From: Palsa-504 sp963819785
Lineage (GTDB): Bacteria; Actinomycetota; Actinomycetes; Streptosporangiales; Streptosporangiaceae
NCBI GenBank assembly: GCA_963819785.1
Contig: CAWFXW010000014.1
Span: 186,001-250,000, forward strand
Reading direction: 5' to 3'
DNA length: 64,000 nucleotides
The notes beneath the pieces are model-generated. The model was not told where the DNA came from. It did no database searches and saw only the letters and a program-made list of their open reading frames with translations. Below are positions 27,463 to 36,496 of the stretch, piece after piece (the first letter of the stretch is position 1; each line of letters starts with the position of its first letter). Made by a program: the position numbers and the translations under genes.

Positions 27463-28219
27463 CTACTGGCCGCCGTCCACGGTGAGTACCGCCCCCGTGG
27501 TGTAGCTCGAGGCGTCGCTGGCCAGGTACAGCACCGCGCCGACGATCTCCTCCGGCTGGCCGCCGCGGCGCAGCGCGAAGCTCTGCGCCCGCGCCTGGAA
27601 CGCGGCCGGATCCCAGGACTTGCTCACGTCGGTGAAGAACGTCCCGGCCATGATCGCGTTGCAGCGCACCGTGGGGCCGAACGTCCGCGCGAACCCCGCG
27701 GTCAGGGCGTTCAGCCCGGCCTTGGCGGCCGCGTAGGGCAGCACGTCCGCGCGGGGACGCGCCGCCGCGGCGCTGCTGATGTTGATGATCGAGCCGCCGT
27801 CCCCGGCCGCCATCCGCGAGCCGACCAGCGCCGTGAGCCGGAACGCGCCCTTGAGGTTCACCGCGATGACCTTGTCGAAAAGCTCCTCGCTGACCTCGGT
27901 CACCGCCCCGTACACCGGCGACATCCCGGCGTTGTTGACCAGCACGTCGACGCGGCCGAACTCCGCGTACGCCGCCTCCACCAAGCCGTCGAGCTCGGCC
28001 CAGTGGCCGACGTGCACGGCATACGGCAGGGCCCGGCGCCCGGTCTGCTCGGTCATCTCGCGCGCGGCCTGCGCGCAGCTGTCCCGGTCCCGGCTGGCGA
28101 TGATCGACGTCGGCGCCGGCCTGGGCCAGGCCCGTCACCATGGCCCGGCCGAGCCCGCGGCTGCCCCCGGTGACCAGCGCCACCCGCCCGGACAGGTCGA
28201 ACGACGGCTGTGAACTCAT
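27463..28219 (-). pseudogene. Short-chain dehydrogenase, frame-disrupted
   Basis: ATG 28219 (or 28225) begins SSQPSFDLSGRVALVTGGSR (cofactor Gly motif GGSRGLG). After AGADV a +1 step at about 28104 leads into IIASRDRDSCAQAAREMTEQ, NNAGMSPVYG, catalytic Ser in ISSAAAA and Tyr/Lys in LPYAAAKAG, ending VDGGQ. All SDR motifs are in order, so one extra base in the minus-strand gtcgatcatc accounts for the break. TATATT lies a few bases before the start, suggesting a leaderless transcript. Divergent from the acyl-CoA dehydrogenase at 28261. Confidence 0.8.
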
Positions 28220-28260
28220 GCCCATGAATATAGAACGGAGCCCGGATGAACGGAGGAGAC

Positions 28261-29414
28261 GTGGCTGACGAACCACGACTCTACGAACTGCCGCCGCGCT
28301 ACGTCGCGCTGCAGGCCGAGGCGCGCGAGCTGGCCGCCTCGGTCGCGGACCGGGCCGCGGTCGCCGACGAGGCCGACCAGGTCGATCCGGTCATGCGGGA
28401 GGCGCTGGCCGCCAGCGGGCTGGCCGCGGTGACGGTGGCCGCCGAGTACGGCGGCAGGTTCGACCGGGTCGACTCGCTGGCCGTGACCGTGGTCCGGGAG
28501 GTCCTGGCCGGCATCAGCGCCCACCTGGACTCGCTGTTCGCCATGCAGGGCATCGGCAGCTACCCGGTGTCGGCCGGCGGCCGCGAAACGGTGCGCAAGC
28601 GGTGGCTGCCCGCCGTCGCCGCCTGCGAGGCGATCGGCGCCCTGGCCCTGACCGAGCCCGAGGTCGGCTCGGACCTGCGGGCCATCACCACCACGGTGCG
28701 TGCCGAACACGACGAACTGGTCATCGACGGCCGCAAGTCGTTCATCACCAACGCCGGGGACGCGTCCTTCTACAGCGTCCTGTGCCGCGAGGGCGAGGCC
28801 TACTCGCTGGTGCTCGTGCCCACCGCTAGCGAAGGGCTGCGCGTCGAGCATCCCGCACCAGATCATCGCGCCGCACGTGCTCGGCGACGTCATCTTCGAC
28901 GGCGTCCGGGTGCCCGCCGACCACCGCCTCGGCGATCCGGGCAACGGCTTCCGGCTGACCCTGGCCACCCTGGCCACGTTCCGGGTCTCGGTGGCCGGCG
29001 CCGCGGTCGGGCTCGCCCAGCGGGCCCTGGACGAGGCGCTGCGCCACACCAGCGCCCGGGAGCAGTTCGGCGTGCCGGTGGCCAGGCTCGGCCCGGTGGC
29101 CAACGCGCTCGCGATGTCCTGGACCGAGATCGAGATGGCCCGCTCGCTGACCTACCGGGCCGCGGCCGCGGCCGCCCGCGACCCGCTGGCCAACCTGAAC
29201 CTGTCCTCGATGGCCAAGGTGGGCGCCACCGAGGTGGCCGGCCGGGTGGTGGACCGCGCGGTCCAGGCCATGGGCAGGTTCGGCCTGGTCCGCGGCAGCG
29301 TCATCGAACGGCTGTACCGCGAGGCCCGGCCGATGCGCATCTACGAGGGGTCCACCGAGGTCATCCTGGACTCCCTGGCCAAGCAGCTGGTCAAGAAGCG
29401 GAGGCTCGTCGTGA
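28261..29414 (+). pseudogene. Acyl-CoA dehydrogenase, frame-disrupted
   Basis: GTG 28261 follows GGAGGAG. ALTEPEVGSDLRAITTTV and ITNAGDASFYSV form the FAD/substrate region; after RVEHP a +1 step (about 28853, catcccgcacc) restores HQIIAPHVLGDVIFDGVRVP. The catalytic Glu motif is IYEGSTEVILDSLAKQLV. In the second frame there is no stop before the next gene, whose start is GTG 29411. One further +1 step near 29395 would give TGA 29412-29414, a normal 4-base overlap, and that end is used here. Otherwise it is fused in frame to the amidohydrolase. Confidence 0.8.
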
Positions 29415-30211
29415 TCATCGACGCCCACTGCCACGTCTGGCCCGACCACATCGCGCCCAAGGTGCTGGCCGGGCGCCCGGCCGACCTGGACCCGGTCCAC
29501 GACGGCACGATCGACGGCCTGCGCCGCACCATGGACGCCGCGGGCGTGGACCACGCGATGTGCCTGGGCGTGGCCAACGTCGCGCGCACCGTCGAGCGGA
29601 CCAACGAGTTCATCGGCTCGCTGGACCGGTCCCGGTTCACGCCGTTCGGCACCGTGCACCCCGACCTGCCGGTCGAGGCGAACCTGAAGTCGCTGCGGGA
29701 CAACGGCATCCGCGGCGTCAAGCTGCACCCGATGTTCCAGGACCTGTCCTTCGCCGACCCGCGGGTGATCCAACTGCTCGGTGCCCTGGCCGGCGAGGGC
29801 ATCGCGGTGATCGCGCACGTCGGCGAGGCCGGCCAGGGCGCCGTCGACCGGGCCGCGCCGCGGCACGTGCGGGCGGCCCTGGACCAGATCCCGGACCTGA
29901 CCCTGATCACCTGCCATTTCGGCGGCTACCACCGGCTGGACGAGGCCGAGGAGTTCCTCATCGGGTCACGCGCCATCCTGGAGACCTCCTGGCCGCCCCG
30001 CCTCGCCGACCTCGACGCCGCCCGCCTGCGGGCGATCATCGACCGGCACGGCGCGGACCGGATCGTGTTCGGCTCGGACTGGCCGATGGCCGACCCGGCC
30101 GCCGAGATCGCCGCGGTCCGCGCGCTCGCCCTGGACGCCGCCGATGAGCAGGCGATCCTGGGCGGCAACCTGGCCCGGCTGCTCGGCCTGGACCGCCATG
30201 AACCCGTCTGA
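29411..30211 (+). CDS. Amidohydrolase_2 family metal-dependent hydrolase/decarboxylase
   Basis: About 266 residues. The metal-binding His-x-His is in IIDAHCHVWP at the very start. Later ligands are KLHPMFQDLS, VIAHVGEAGQ, LITCHFGGYHRL and FGSDWPMADP. This is the TIM-barrel family of gamma-resorcylate or ACMS decarboxylases and lactone hydrolases; a lactonase or decarboxylase of a ring-cleavage product is plausible. GTG 29411 has GCGGAGG upstream. Followed after six bases by the ferredoxin reductase. Confidence 0.85.
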   Translation: MIIDAHCHVWPDHIAPKVLAGRPADLDPVHDGTIDGLRRTMDAAGVDHAMCLGVANVARTVERTNEFIGSLDRSRFTPFGTVHPDLPVEANLKSLRDNGIRGVKLHPMFQDLSFADPRVIQLLGALAGEGIAVIAHVGEAGQGAVDRAAPRHVRAALDQIPDLTLITCHFGGYHRLDEAEEFLIGSRAILETSWPPRLADLDAARLRAIIDRHGADRIVFGSDWPMADPAAEIAAVRALALDAADEQAILGGNLARLLGLDRHEPV

Positions 30212-30217
30212 CCGCGC

Positions 30218-31429
30218 ATGACCGACGACGTCGTCATCGTCGGGGCCTCGATCGGCGGCCTGCGCACGGCCGAGGCGCTGCGCCGCCGCGGGTTCGGCGG
30301 CCGCGTCACGCTGATCGGCGCCGAGCCGCGCCCGCCCTATGACCGGCCGCCGCTATCCAAGGCCTTCCTGGCCGGCCGGGCTACCGAGGACGACCTGCCG
30401 CTGCTGGCCGGCGACCGGCTGGACCGCCTGGAGCTCGAGCTGCGGCTCGGCGAGCCGGCCGCGGCGCTCGACCTGCCGGCCCGCGCCGTGCGGCTGGCGT
30501 CCGGCGAGCCGGTCCCGTTCGGCACGGCGGTGATCGCCACCGGCTCGGTGCCCCGCCGGCTGCCGGCGCTGGACGGCTGGCCCGGTGCGCACGTGCTGCG
30601 CACCGTCGACGACGCGATCGCGATCCGCGCCGCGCTGGCCGCCGGCCCGCGGGTCGCGGTGGTCGGCGGCGGCTTCATCGGCGCCGAGGTGGCCTCCTGC
30701 GCCCGTGCCCTGGGGCTGGCCGTGACCATCATCGACCCGCTGCCAGCCCTGATGATCCGGGGTCTCGGCCCGGCCATCGGGCAGGTCCTGGCCGCCCGGC
30801 ACGCCGACCACGGCGCGGTGCTCCGGCTCGGCCGGTCCGTGGTGCGTGCCGAGGGCGCCGGACGCGTCGAGCGGCTGGTCCTGGACGACGGCAGCCACGT
30901 CGACGCCGATCTAGTCGTGGTCGGCGTCGGCGCCGACCCGGCCACCGGCTGGCTGGCCGGCTCGGGCCTGGCCGTCGACGGCGGGCTGTGCTGCGACGCC
31001 TGCCTGCGGGTGCCCGGTACCGACACGGTGTACGCGGTCGGCGACGTGGCCCGGTGGCCGTCCGCGCGCTACCGCGGGCCGCTCCGCCTGGAGCACTGGA
31101 CCAACGCGGGCGAGGCCGCGCTGGCCGTCGCGGCCGCGATCACCGGGGTCTGCGGGCCCCCGGCACCGTTCGACCCGCTGCCCTACGTGTGGTCCGAGCA
31201 GCTCGGCGTCCGGGTCCAGGTGTTCGGCCAGATCGGGCCACGCGACGAGGTTGTCTACGTCGAGGGCGGCCCGGATGAGCCCGAGTTCGTGGCCGTGACC
31301 GGCCGGGACGGCGCCCTGCACGCGGTGGTCGCCGTAGGCGCCCGCCGGGCCGCGCTGCGCTGGGAGCGGATCCTGCGCTCCGGCGCGTGCTGGATCGACG
31401 GCTCCGGCCCCGCCGAGCCCGCGACCTGA
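30218..31429 (+). CDS. Ferredoxin-NAD(P)+ reductase (FAD), P450 electron donor type
   Basis: 403 residues. FAD motif VIVGASIGGLRTAEALRRRG, the active-site region YDRPPLSK, the NAD motif VAVVGGGFIGAEVAS and the second FAD motif VYAVGDVARW define the putidaredoxin-reductase class, and the C-terminal reductase domain is complete. It is the only ferredoxin reductase in the window, so it is the likely partner of the 3Fe-4S ferredoxin at 15780-15998 and of both P450s. Last gene of its operon; a hairpin follows. Confidence 0.9.
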   Translation: MTDDVVIVGASIGGLRTAEALRRRGFGGRVTLIGAEPRPPYDRPPLSKAFLAGRATEDDLPLLAGDRLDRLELELRLGEPAAALDLPARAVRLASGEPVPFGTAVIATGSVPRRLPALDGWPGAHVLRTVDDAIAIRAALAAGPRVAVVGGGFIGAEVASCARALGLAVTIIDPLPALMIRGLGPAIGQVLAARHADHGAVLRLGRSVVRAEGAGRVERLVLDDGSHVDADLVVVGVGADPATGWLAGSGLAVDGGLCCDACLRVPGTDTVYAVGDVARWPSARYRGPLRLEHWTNAGEAALAVAAAITGVCGPPAPFDPLPYVWSEQLGVRVQVFGQIGPRDEVVYVEGGPDEPEFVAVTGRDGALHAVVAVGARRAALRWERILRSGACWIDGSGPAEPAT

Positions 31430-31445
31430 CCCACCGCACGGACCC

Positions 31446-31484
31446 CGGTCCGTTCGGAATAATTCCTTTTTCCCGAACGGGCCG
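31446..31484. terminator. Convergent hairpin terminator
   Basis: CGGTCCGTTCGG (31446-31457) pairs with 31473-31484 with one mismatch; the loop contains a run of five T. It lies between the convergent ferredoxin reductase and aldehyde dehydrogenase genes and probably works in both directions. A related string (tttttctcccgaacggtccg) follows the other aldehyde dehydrogenase near 59390 without its left arm. Confidence 0.65.
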
Positions 31485-31507
31485 TGGTGTCACGGTCCGG
31501 CCACCGG

Positions 31508-32974
31508 TCACGCCGTGGCGGCGGGGGCGCCCACCGCGATGGATTTCACCTCGAGGTAGGCGCGGAACCCCTCCGGCCCCATCTCCCGGCCCACGCCGGA
31601 CTGCTTGAACCCGCCGAACGGGGTGCCGAACGCCTGCGGCCGGCCGTTGATGCTGACCATCCCGGTGCGGATGCGCCTGGCCACGCCCAGCGCCCGGTCC
31701 TCGTCGCCGCTCCACACCGATCCGGACAGCCCGTAGGGGGAGTCGTTGGCGATCGCCACCGCGGCCTCGTCGCCGTCGTAGGCGATGACGGCCAGCACCG
31801 GGCCGAAGATCTCCTCCCTGGCCACCCGCATGGAGTTATCCACCGAGGCCAGCAGGGTGGGCTCGACGAACCAGCCCGCGGCCAGGTCGTCGGGCAGTTG
31901 CGGGCGGCGGCCGCCGGTCACCACCCGCGCGCCCTCCGCGCGCCCGGTGCTCAGGTAGCCCTCGACCCGGTCCCGCTGCCGCTGGCTGACCAGCGGGCCG
32001 ATGGTGGTGTCCGGGACGGCGGGGTCACCCACCGTCTGCGCCCGCAGCGCCGCGGCCAGGGCCTCGGTGATCTCCGCCTCCCGGGCCCGGGGCACGAGCA
32101 CCCGGGTCTGCGCGATGCAGGCCTGGCCGTTGACCATGAGCGCCATCGGCAGTAGCGCCGGGACCACCCGGTCCGGGTCGGCGTCGTCGAGGATGACCGC
32201 CGCGGACTTGCCGCCGAGTTCCAGGGTGACCCGGGCGATGCGCTCCGCGCACCGGGCCATGATCCGCTTCCCGGCCGCGGTGCTGCCGGTGAACGCGACC
32301 TTGTCCACGTCGGGGTGAGAGATCAGATGCTCGCCGGCCTCCCGGTCCGCGGGCACGATGCTGAGCACGCCTGCCGGCAGGCCCGCCTCGGTCAGCGCCT
32401 CGGCCAGCGCGTACACGGTCAGCGGCGTCTCCGGGGCGGGCTTGAGCACCACCGAGCAGCCGGCCGCCAGCGCGGGCGCGGTCTTCAGTGCCGGGGTGCT
32501 GAGCGGTCCGTTCCACGGGGTGATCGCCGCGACCACCCCGACCGGTTCCTGGACCACCAGGCTGGTATTTATCCCGTCGCTGCGCGGCTCGCTATAGCTA
32601 AAGTCGCGGCACATGTCGGCGTAGTACCGCAGGTGCCGGATCGGGTTCGGCACGTGCGCGCGCTGGCTGAACCAGATCGGGCAGCCCAGCTCGGCGGTGA
32701 TCGACCGGGCCAGCTCCTCGGAACGCTTGTCCAGCAGGTCGGCGGCGCGGTGCAGGACCGCGGCCCGCTCGGCCGGCGGGGTCCGGGACCAGAGGCCGGC
32801 GTCGAAGCTGGCCCGCGCGGCGGCCACGGCGGCGTCCATGTCGGCGGCGCCGGCCAGCGCCACGGTGGCCAGCCGCTCGCCGGTGGCGGGGTTGCGGACC
32901 TCGGTGACCGCGTTGCCGCGCGGGTCCTGCCAGCTGCCGCCGATGAACAGTTGCGGGCGATCGGTGATGATCAC
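31508..32974 (-). CDS. Aldehyde dehydrogenase
   Basis: About 488 residues. N169-like AAITPWNGPL, the general base in LELGGKSAAVIL, the nucleophilic Cys in NGQACIAQTRVLVP, and EEIFGPVLAVI are all present. NAD(P)+-dependent oxidation of an aldehyde to an acid. GTG 32974 is preceded by GAGGAGG; the longer upstream frame is not family-like. Thirty-one bases downstream of the Baeyer-Villiger monooxygenase in the same operon, fitting oxidation of the hydroxy acid or aldehyde made after lactone opening. Confidence 0.92.
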   Translation of the reverse strand: MIITDRPQLFIGGSWQDPRGNAVTEVRNPATGERLATVALAGAADMDAAVAAARASFDAGLWSRTPPAERAAVLHRAADLLDKRSEELARSITAELGCPIWFSQRAHVPNPIRHLRYYADMCRDFSYSEPRSDGINTSLVVQEPVGVVAAITPWNGPLSTPALKTAPALAAGCSVVLKPAPETPLTVYALAEALTEAGLPAGVLSIVPADREAGEHLISHPDVDKVAFTGSTAAGKRIMARCAERIARVTLELGGKSAAVILDDADPDRVVPALLPMALMVNGQACIAQTRVLVPRAREAEITEALAAALRAQTVGDPAVPDTTIGPLVSQRQRDRVEGYLSTGRAEGARVVTGGRRPQLPDDLAAGWFVEPTLLASVDNSMRVAREEIFGPVLAVIAYDGDEAAVAIANDSPYGLSGSVWSGDEDRALGVARRIRTGMVSINGRPQAFGTPFGGFKQSGVGREMGPEGFRAYLEVKSIAVGAPAATA

Positions 32975-33005
32975 GGCTGCCGCCTCCTCGGTCGTCCTAT
33001 GGTTA

Positions 33006-34709
33006 TCAGCCCCAGGCCGCTTCGGCGTCGGCGACCGCGGGTGCCTCGGTGGCGCGCCGGATCCCGGGGAGCTCCGGGTCCGCATCCCGCCCCGCGGTGC
33101 CCAGGTCGAAGCCGGTGTAACCCGCCGCGGCGACCTGGTCGCAGATCGCCCGGTACCGACCGACGCCGCCGATGTAGGGCATGAACACCCGCGGCTTGCC
33201 GGGCACGTTCGCGCCCAGGTACCAGGAGTTGCCCACCGGGAACAGGGTCTGGCCGGCGACGTCGTTGACGTGCGCCACCCAGGAGTCCTGGGCCTGGGTG
33301 CGGGGCTCGGCCCAGTCGATGTCGTGCTTGCGCAGGTACGCGACGAAGTCGGTGATCCACTCCACGTGCTGCTCGATCGACAGCACCACGTTGCTGAGCA
33401 CCGACGGGCTGCCCGGCCCGGTGACGATGAACAGGTTCGGGAACCCGGCGACCGAGAGCCCCAGGTAGGTTCGCGGGCCGGCCTCCCACGCCTGCCGCAG
33501 GGTCAGCCCGCCGCGGCCGCGGATGTCCATGGCCAGCAGCGCGCCGGTCATCGCGTCGAAGCCGGTGGCGAAGACGATCGCGTCCAGCTCGTGCTCGGCG
33601 GCCGAGGTCTTGATCCCGGTGGGCGTGATCGCCTCGATTGGCGTGGCCACGACGTCGACGAGCGTGACGTTGTCCCGGTTGTAGGTGTCGTAGTAACCGG
33701 TGTCGACGCACAGCCGTTTGGCCCCGAACGGGTAACCGCGCGGGACGAGCCGGTCGGCGACGTCGGGGTCGCGCACGATCTCGCGGATCTTCCCGGCCAC
33801 GAAATCGGCCACGGTCTGGTTGGCCTCGGTGTCGGTGAGCAGGTCCGCGAACGACCCGAGGATCTCCGCGCCGCCGAAGTTCCACCGCGCCTGGTACACC
33901 CTCCGGCGCTGCTCCGGCGGGGTTTCCAGCGCGCGGCGCTCGCTGTAGTCGCGGCTTACTCCGCCCCGGGAGACCCGCATCCGGCCCCGGTATTCGGCGT
34001 ACCAGGGCTTGAATTCCGCCAGCCATTCCGGATCGAGCCGGTGGTGCTGCGCCGGGATGGTGTAGTGCGCGGTGCGCTGGAAGACGGTCAGGTGCGCGGC
34101 CTGCTGCGCGATTTGCGGGATGACCTGGATGCCCGAGGAGCCGGTGCCGATGACCCCGACCCGCAGGCCCGTGAAGTCCACGCCCGGCCGCGGCCAGGTG
34201 CCGGTGTGGTAGGCCTGCCCGCGGAACGATTCCAGGCCGGGAAGGTCCGGGATACGGCCGAGGGACAGGCAGCCGACGGCCATGATGCAGTACCGCGCCG
34301 TGACGCGGTGGCCGCGGTCGGTCTCGACCAGCCACCGCGCGGACGGCTCGTCGTAGACGGCGGAGACTACCCGCGTGCCGAAGGTGATGGCGGGCCGCAG
34401 GTCGAAGCGATCGGCGACGTGATTGAGGTAGCGCAGGATCTCCGGCTGGGTGGCGTACCGCTCGGTCCAGGACCACTCCTGCTGGAGTTCCTCGGAGAAG
34501 GAGAAGGAGTAGTCGATGCTCTCCACGTCGCACCGCGCGCCGGGATAGCGGTTCCAGTACCAGGTGCCGCCGACGTCCTCGGCCTGCTCGAAGGCTCGGG
34601 CGGACAGGCCCATGCCGCGCAGCCGGTGCAGAGCGTACAGCCCGGCGAACCCGGCGCCGACCACCACGACGTCGACGTCGGCGGCAGAGTCTGACGGGTG
34701 CACGGTCAC
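33006..34709 (-). CDS. Type I Baeyer-Villiger monooxygenase
   Basis: 567 residues. It has two Rossmann motifs, GAGFAG (FAD) and GTGSSG (NADPH), with the diagnostic type I fingerprint between them: FRGQAYHTGTWP (F-x-G-x3-H-x3-W-P). The DVGGTWYWNRYPGARCD block is also typical of cyclohexanone/cyclododecanone-type enzymes. It inserts oxygen next to a ketone, turning cyclic ketones into lactones. The operon continues into an aldehyde dehydrogenase, and a hydrolase lies nearby (37519). A 65-base leader is shared with the alcohol dehydrogenase operon. Confidence 0.95.
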   Translation of the reverse strand: MTVHPSDSAADVDVVVVGAGFAGLYALHRLRGMGLSARAFEQAEDVGGTWYWNRYPGARCDVESIDYSFSFSEELQQEWSWTERYATQPEILRYLNHVADRFDLRPAITFGTRVVSAVYDEPSARWLVETDRGHRVTARYCIMAVGCLSLGRIPDLPGLESFRGQAYHTGTWPRPGVDFTGLRVGVIGTGSSGIQVIPQIAQQAAHLTVFQRTAHYTIPAQHHRLDPEWLAEFKPWYAEYRGRMRVSRGGVSRDYSERRALETPPEQRRRVYQARWNFGGAEILGSFADLLTDTEANQTVADFVAGKIREIVRDPDVADRLVPRGYPFGAKRLCVDTGYYDTYNRDNVTLVDVVATPIEAITPTGIKTSAAEHELDAIVFATGFDAMTGALLAMDIRGRGGLTLRQAWEAGPRTYLGLSVAGFPNLFIVTGPGSPSVLSNVVLSIEQHVEWITDFVAYLRKHDIDWAEPRTQAQDSWVAHVNDVAGQTLFPVGNSWYLGANVPGKPRVFMPYIGGVGRYRAICDQVAAAGYTGFDLGTAGRDADPELPGIRRATEAPAVADAEAAWG

Positions 34710-34715
34710 GACGCT

Positions 34716-34780
34716 CCTCTCGACACTGTCGTCATTACCTGGCAGTCTAACAACAAAATATGCATATGAATAGCATCAAT
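34716..34780 (-). promoter_or_regulatory. Duplicated promoter/leader A with AT-rich motif (BVMO)
   Basis: This stretch aligns without gaps to 36401-36465 (51 of 65 identical by hand count). Its core ATGCATATGAATAGCATCA (34760-34778) belongs to the recurrent motif set. It lies immediately upstream of the BVMO gene (minus strand) and overlaps the last codon of the MaoC gene. Confidence 0.6.
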
Positions 34781-35246
34781 GATCGGGCTGGTCGGCCGGC
34801 TTCTTCATGATCATCCCGGCCCGGTGGCACAGGTGGACGATCTCGTCGTGCTGGTTGTAGCCGCGGTGCTCGAACCACACGATGCCCGCGTCCGGGCGGC
34901 TCCTGGACTCGCGCTTGCGCAGGATGGTCGATTCCGCGCGCAGCGTGTCGCCGTGGAACACCGGCGCGGGGAAGGTCATCTTCTCGTAGCCCAGGTTCCC
35001 GATCGTGGTCCGGAAGGTCAGGTCCGGCACGATCATCCCGCCGATCAGGGCGGCGGTGAACAGGCTGTTCACCAGCCGCCGGCCCTGGGGCAGGTTCGCC
35101 TTGGCGTACTCCTCGTCCAGGTGGATGGGCGCCACGTTCATCGTGAGCGAGGTGAACAGCACGTTGTCCATCTCGGTCACGGTCCGGGTGAAGGGGTGGG
35201 AGAACTCGGCCCCCTCCTCCATCTCCTCGAAGTACAGCCCGCGCAT
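34776..35246 (-). CDS. MaoC-like (hot-dog) dehydratase
   Basis: 156 residues. The hydratase-2 region is visible as VTEMDNVLFTSLTMNVAPIH with L-D-E-E-Y-A, followed by LVNSLFTAALIGGM and FPAPVFHGDTLRAES, as in mesaconyl-CoA hydratase-type MaoC proteins. GAGAGGA precedes ATG 35246. It is 11 bases behind the zinc alcohol dehydrogenase in the same operon. Expected to hydrate an enoyl-CoA. Confidence 0.85.
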   Translation of the reverse strand: MRGLYFEEMEEGAEFSHPFTRTVTEMDNVLFTSLTMNVAPIHLDEEYAKANLPQGRRLVNSLFTAALIGGMIVPDLTFRTTIGNLGYEKMTFPAPVFHGDTLRAESTILRKRESRSRPDAGIVWFEHRGYNQHDEIVHLCHRAGMIMKKPADQPDH

Positions 35247-35257
35247 GCCGGGTCCTC

Positions 35258-36340
35258 TCAGTCGAAATGGATCACACTACGCGCGCCGTCGGAACCGTCC
35301 AGGGCTACCAGGCCCTTGGTGACGTCGCTCAGCTCGATGACCTCGGAGATCAGCTCATCGAGGAGCAACTGCCCGCGCAGGTAGAGCTCGCAGTACAGCG
35401 GGATGTCGGCCCGGAAGTTGCCCGAGCCCAGGCGGCTGCCCTGGATCTTCTTCTCGGCCGCCATGAAGACGTGCGCGGGCAGCGTGACCGAGGCGCCCGG
35501 GTGCGGCACGCCGACCACGGTGGCGGTGCCGCGTACCGCCGTCATCGCGAAGGCCTGCTCGATCGTCGGCCCCGACCCGACGACCTCAAGGGCGTGGTCC
35601 ACGCCGCCGCCGGACAGGCTCCGCACGGCGTCCACGCTGTCCTGCCGGGAGGCGTCGACGATGTCGGTGGCGCCGAACACCCGGGCCCGCTCCAGCTTGG
35701 CCGGGTTTATGTCGACCGCGATGATCCTCGCGGCGCCGGCCAGGCTGGCGGCCTGCACCGCGTTGAGCCCCACTCCGCCGCAGCCGACCACCGCCACGGT
35801 CTGGCCCGCGCGGACCCTGGCCCGGTGCAGCACCGCGCCCATGCCGGTCAGGACGGCACAGCCGAGCAGCGCCGCCTTGTCCAGCGGCATCTGCGGGGGC
35901 AGCCGGACCAGCGCGCGCTCGGAGACCAGCATGTGGTCCGCGAAGCCGCCCAGCCCGACGAATGCGTGCACCTCGCGGCCGTCCCGGAACAGCCGGGCCG
36001 ACCCGTCGGCACGCGCCTGGCCCTTGTCGGCGCAATGCTGGGGCAGGCCGCGCGCGCACCACGGGCAGCGCCCGCAGTTGGCCGAGGCGCACCCGACCAC
36101 GTGGTCGCCCGGCACCAGCCCGCTGACCTGGGAGCCGACCCGCTCGACGACCCCGGAGGCCTCATGGCCCAAGATGAGCGGCAGCGGCCGGTCCTGCGTG
36201 CCCAGGTGGACCGTCCGGTCGGAGTGACAGATACCGGAATCGGTGACCCGCACCAGGACCTCGTCCGGGGCCGGCTCGGCCAGCTCCACGTCGGTCTCGG
36301 TCAACGCCTCACCGAACGCGTCCAGAACCGCCGCACGCAT
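35258..36340 (-). CDS. Zinc-dependent alcohol dehydrogenase (MDR family)
   Basis: 360 residues. Catalytic zinc ligands: Cys in GICHSD and the GHEASGVVE motif. Structural zinc is bound by CGRCPWCARGLPQHC. The cofactor motif is VVGCGGVGLNAVQAA with AVDINPAK after strand 2 (Asp, so NAD+). Oxidises an alcohol to a ketone or aldehyde, fitting a step before the Baeyer-Villiger reaction. First gene of an operon with the MaoC dehydratase; the promoter copy at 36401-36465 lies upstream. Confidence 0.92.
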   Translation of the reverse strand: MRAAVLDAFGEALTETDVELAEPAPDEVLVRVTDSGICHSDRTVHLGTQDRPLPLILGHEASGVVERVGSQVSGLVPGDHVVGCASANCGRCPWCARGLPQHCADKGQARADGSARLFRDGREVHAFVGLGGFADHMLVSERALVRLPPQMPLDKAALLGCAVLTGMGAVLHRARVRAGQTVAVVGCGGVGLNAVQAASLAGAARIIAVDINPAKLERARVFGATDIVDASRQDSVDAVRSLSGGGVDHALEVVGSGPTIEQAFAMTAVRGTATVVGVPHPGASVTLPAHVFMAAEKKIQGSRLGSGNFRADIPLYCELYLRGQLLLDELISEVIELSDVTKGLVALDGSDGARSVIHFD

Positions 36341-36400
36341 GCCGGGCTCCCTTCGCTCAACGCTTCCAGGGCCGCCCGCGCATGCCGACGTCCCCGGGAT

Positions 36401-36465
36401 CCTCTCGACAGCGCCGCCCTTTCCCGGTAGTCTAACGGAAAAATGTGCGCATGAATAGCATCAAT
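36401..36465 (-). promoter_or_regulatory. Duplicated promoter/leader B with AT-rich motif (ADH / LLM divergent)
   Basis: Ungapped counterpart of 34716-34780; both begin cctctcgaca and end ATGAATAGCATCAAT. The motif core GTGCGCATGAATAGCATCA is at 36445-36463. It lies between the alcohol dehydrogenase (minus) and the luciferase-like monooxygenase (plus). Confidence 0.6.
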
Positions 36466-36496
36466 TGTGCCTACCGGGCACGACAGGTGGTGGCGG

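Noticed and set aside
26171..28276. Minus-strand frame of about 700 codons covering the CoA-transferase
   Set aside because: Only its first ~45 codons (the SDR start) are real; the rest is antisense noise entered after the frame break near 28104.
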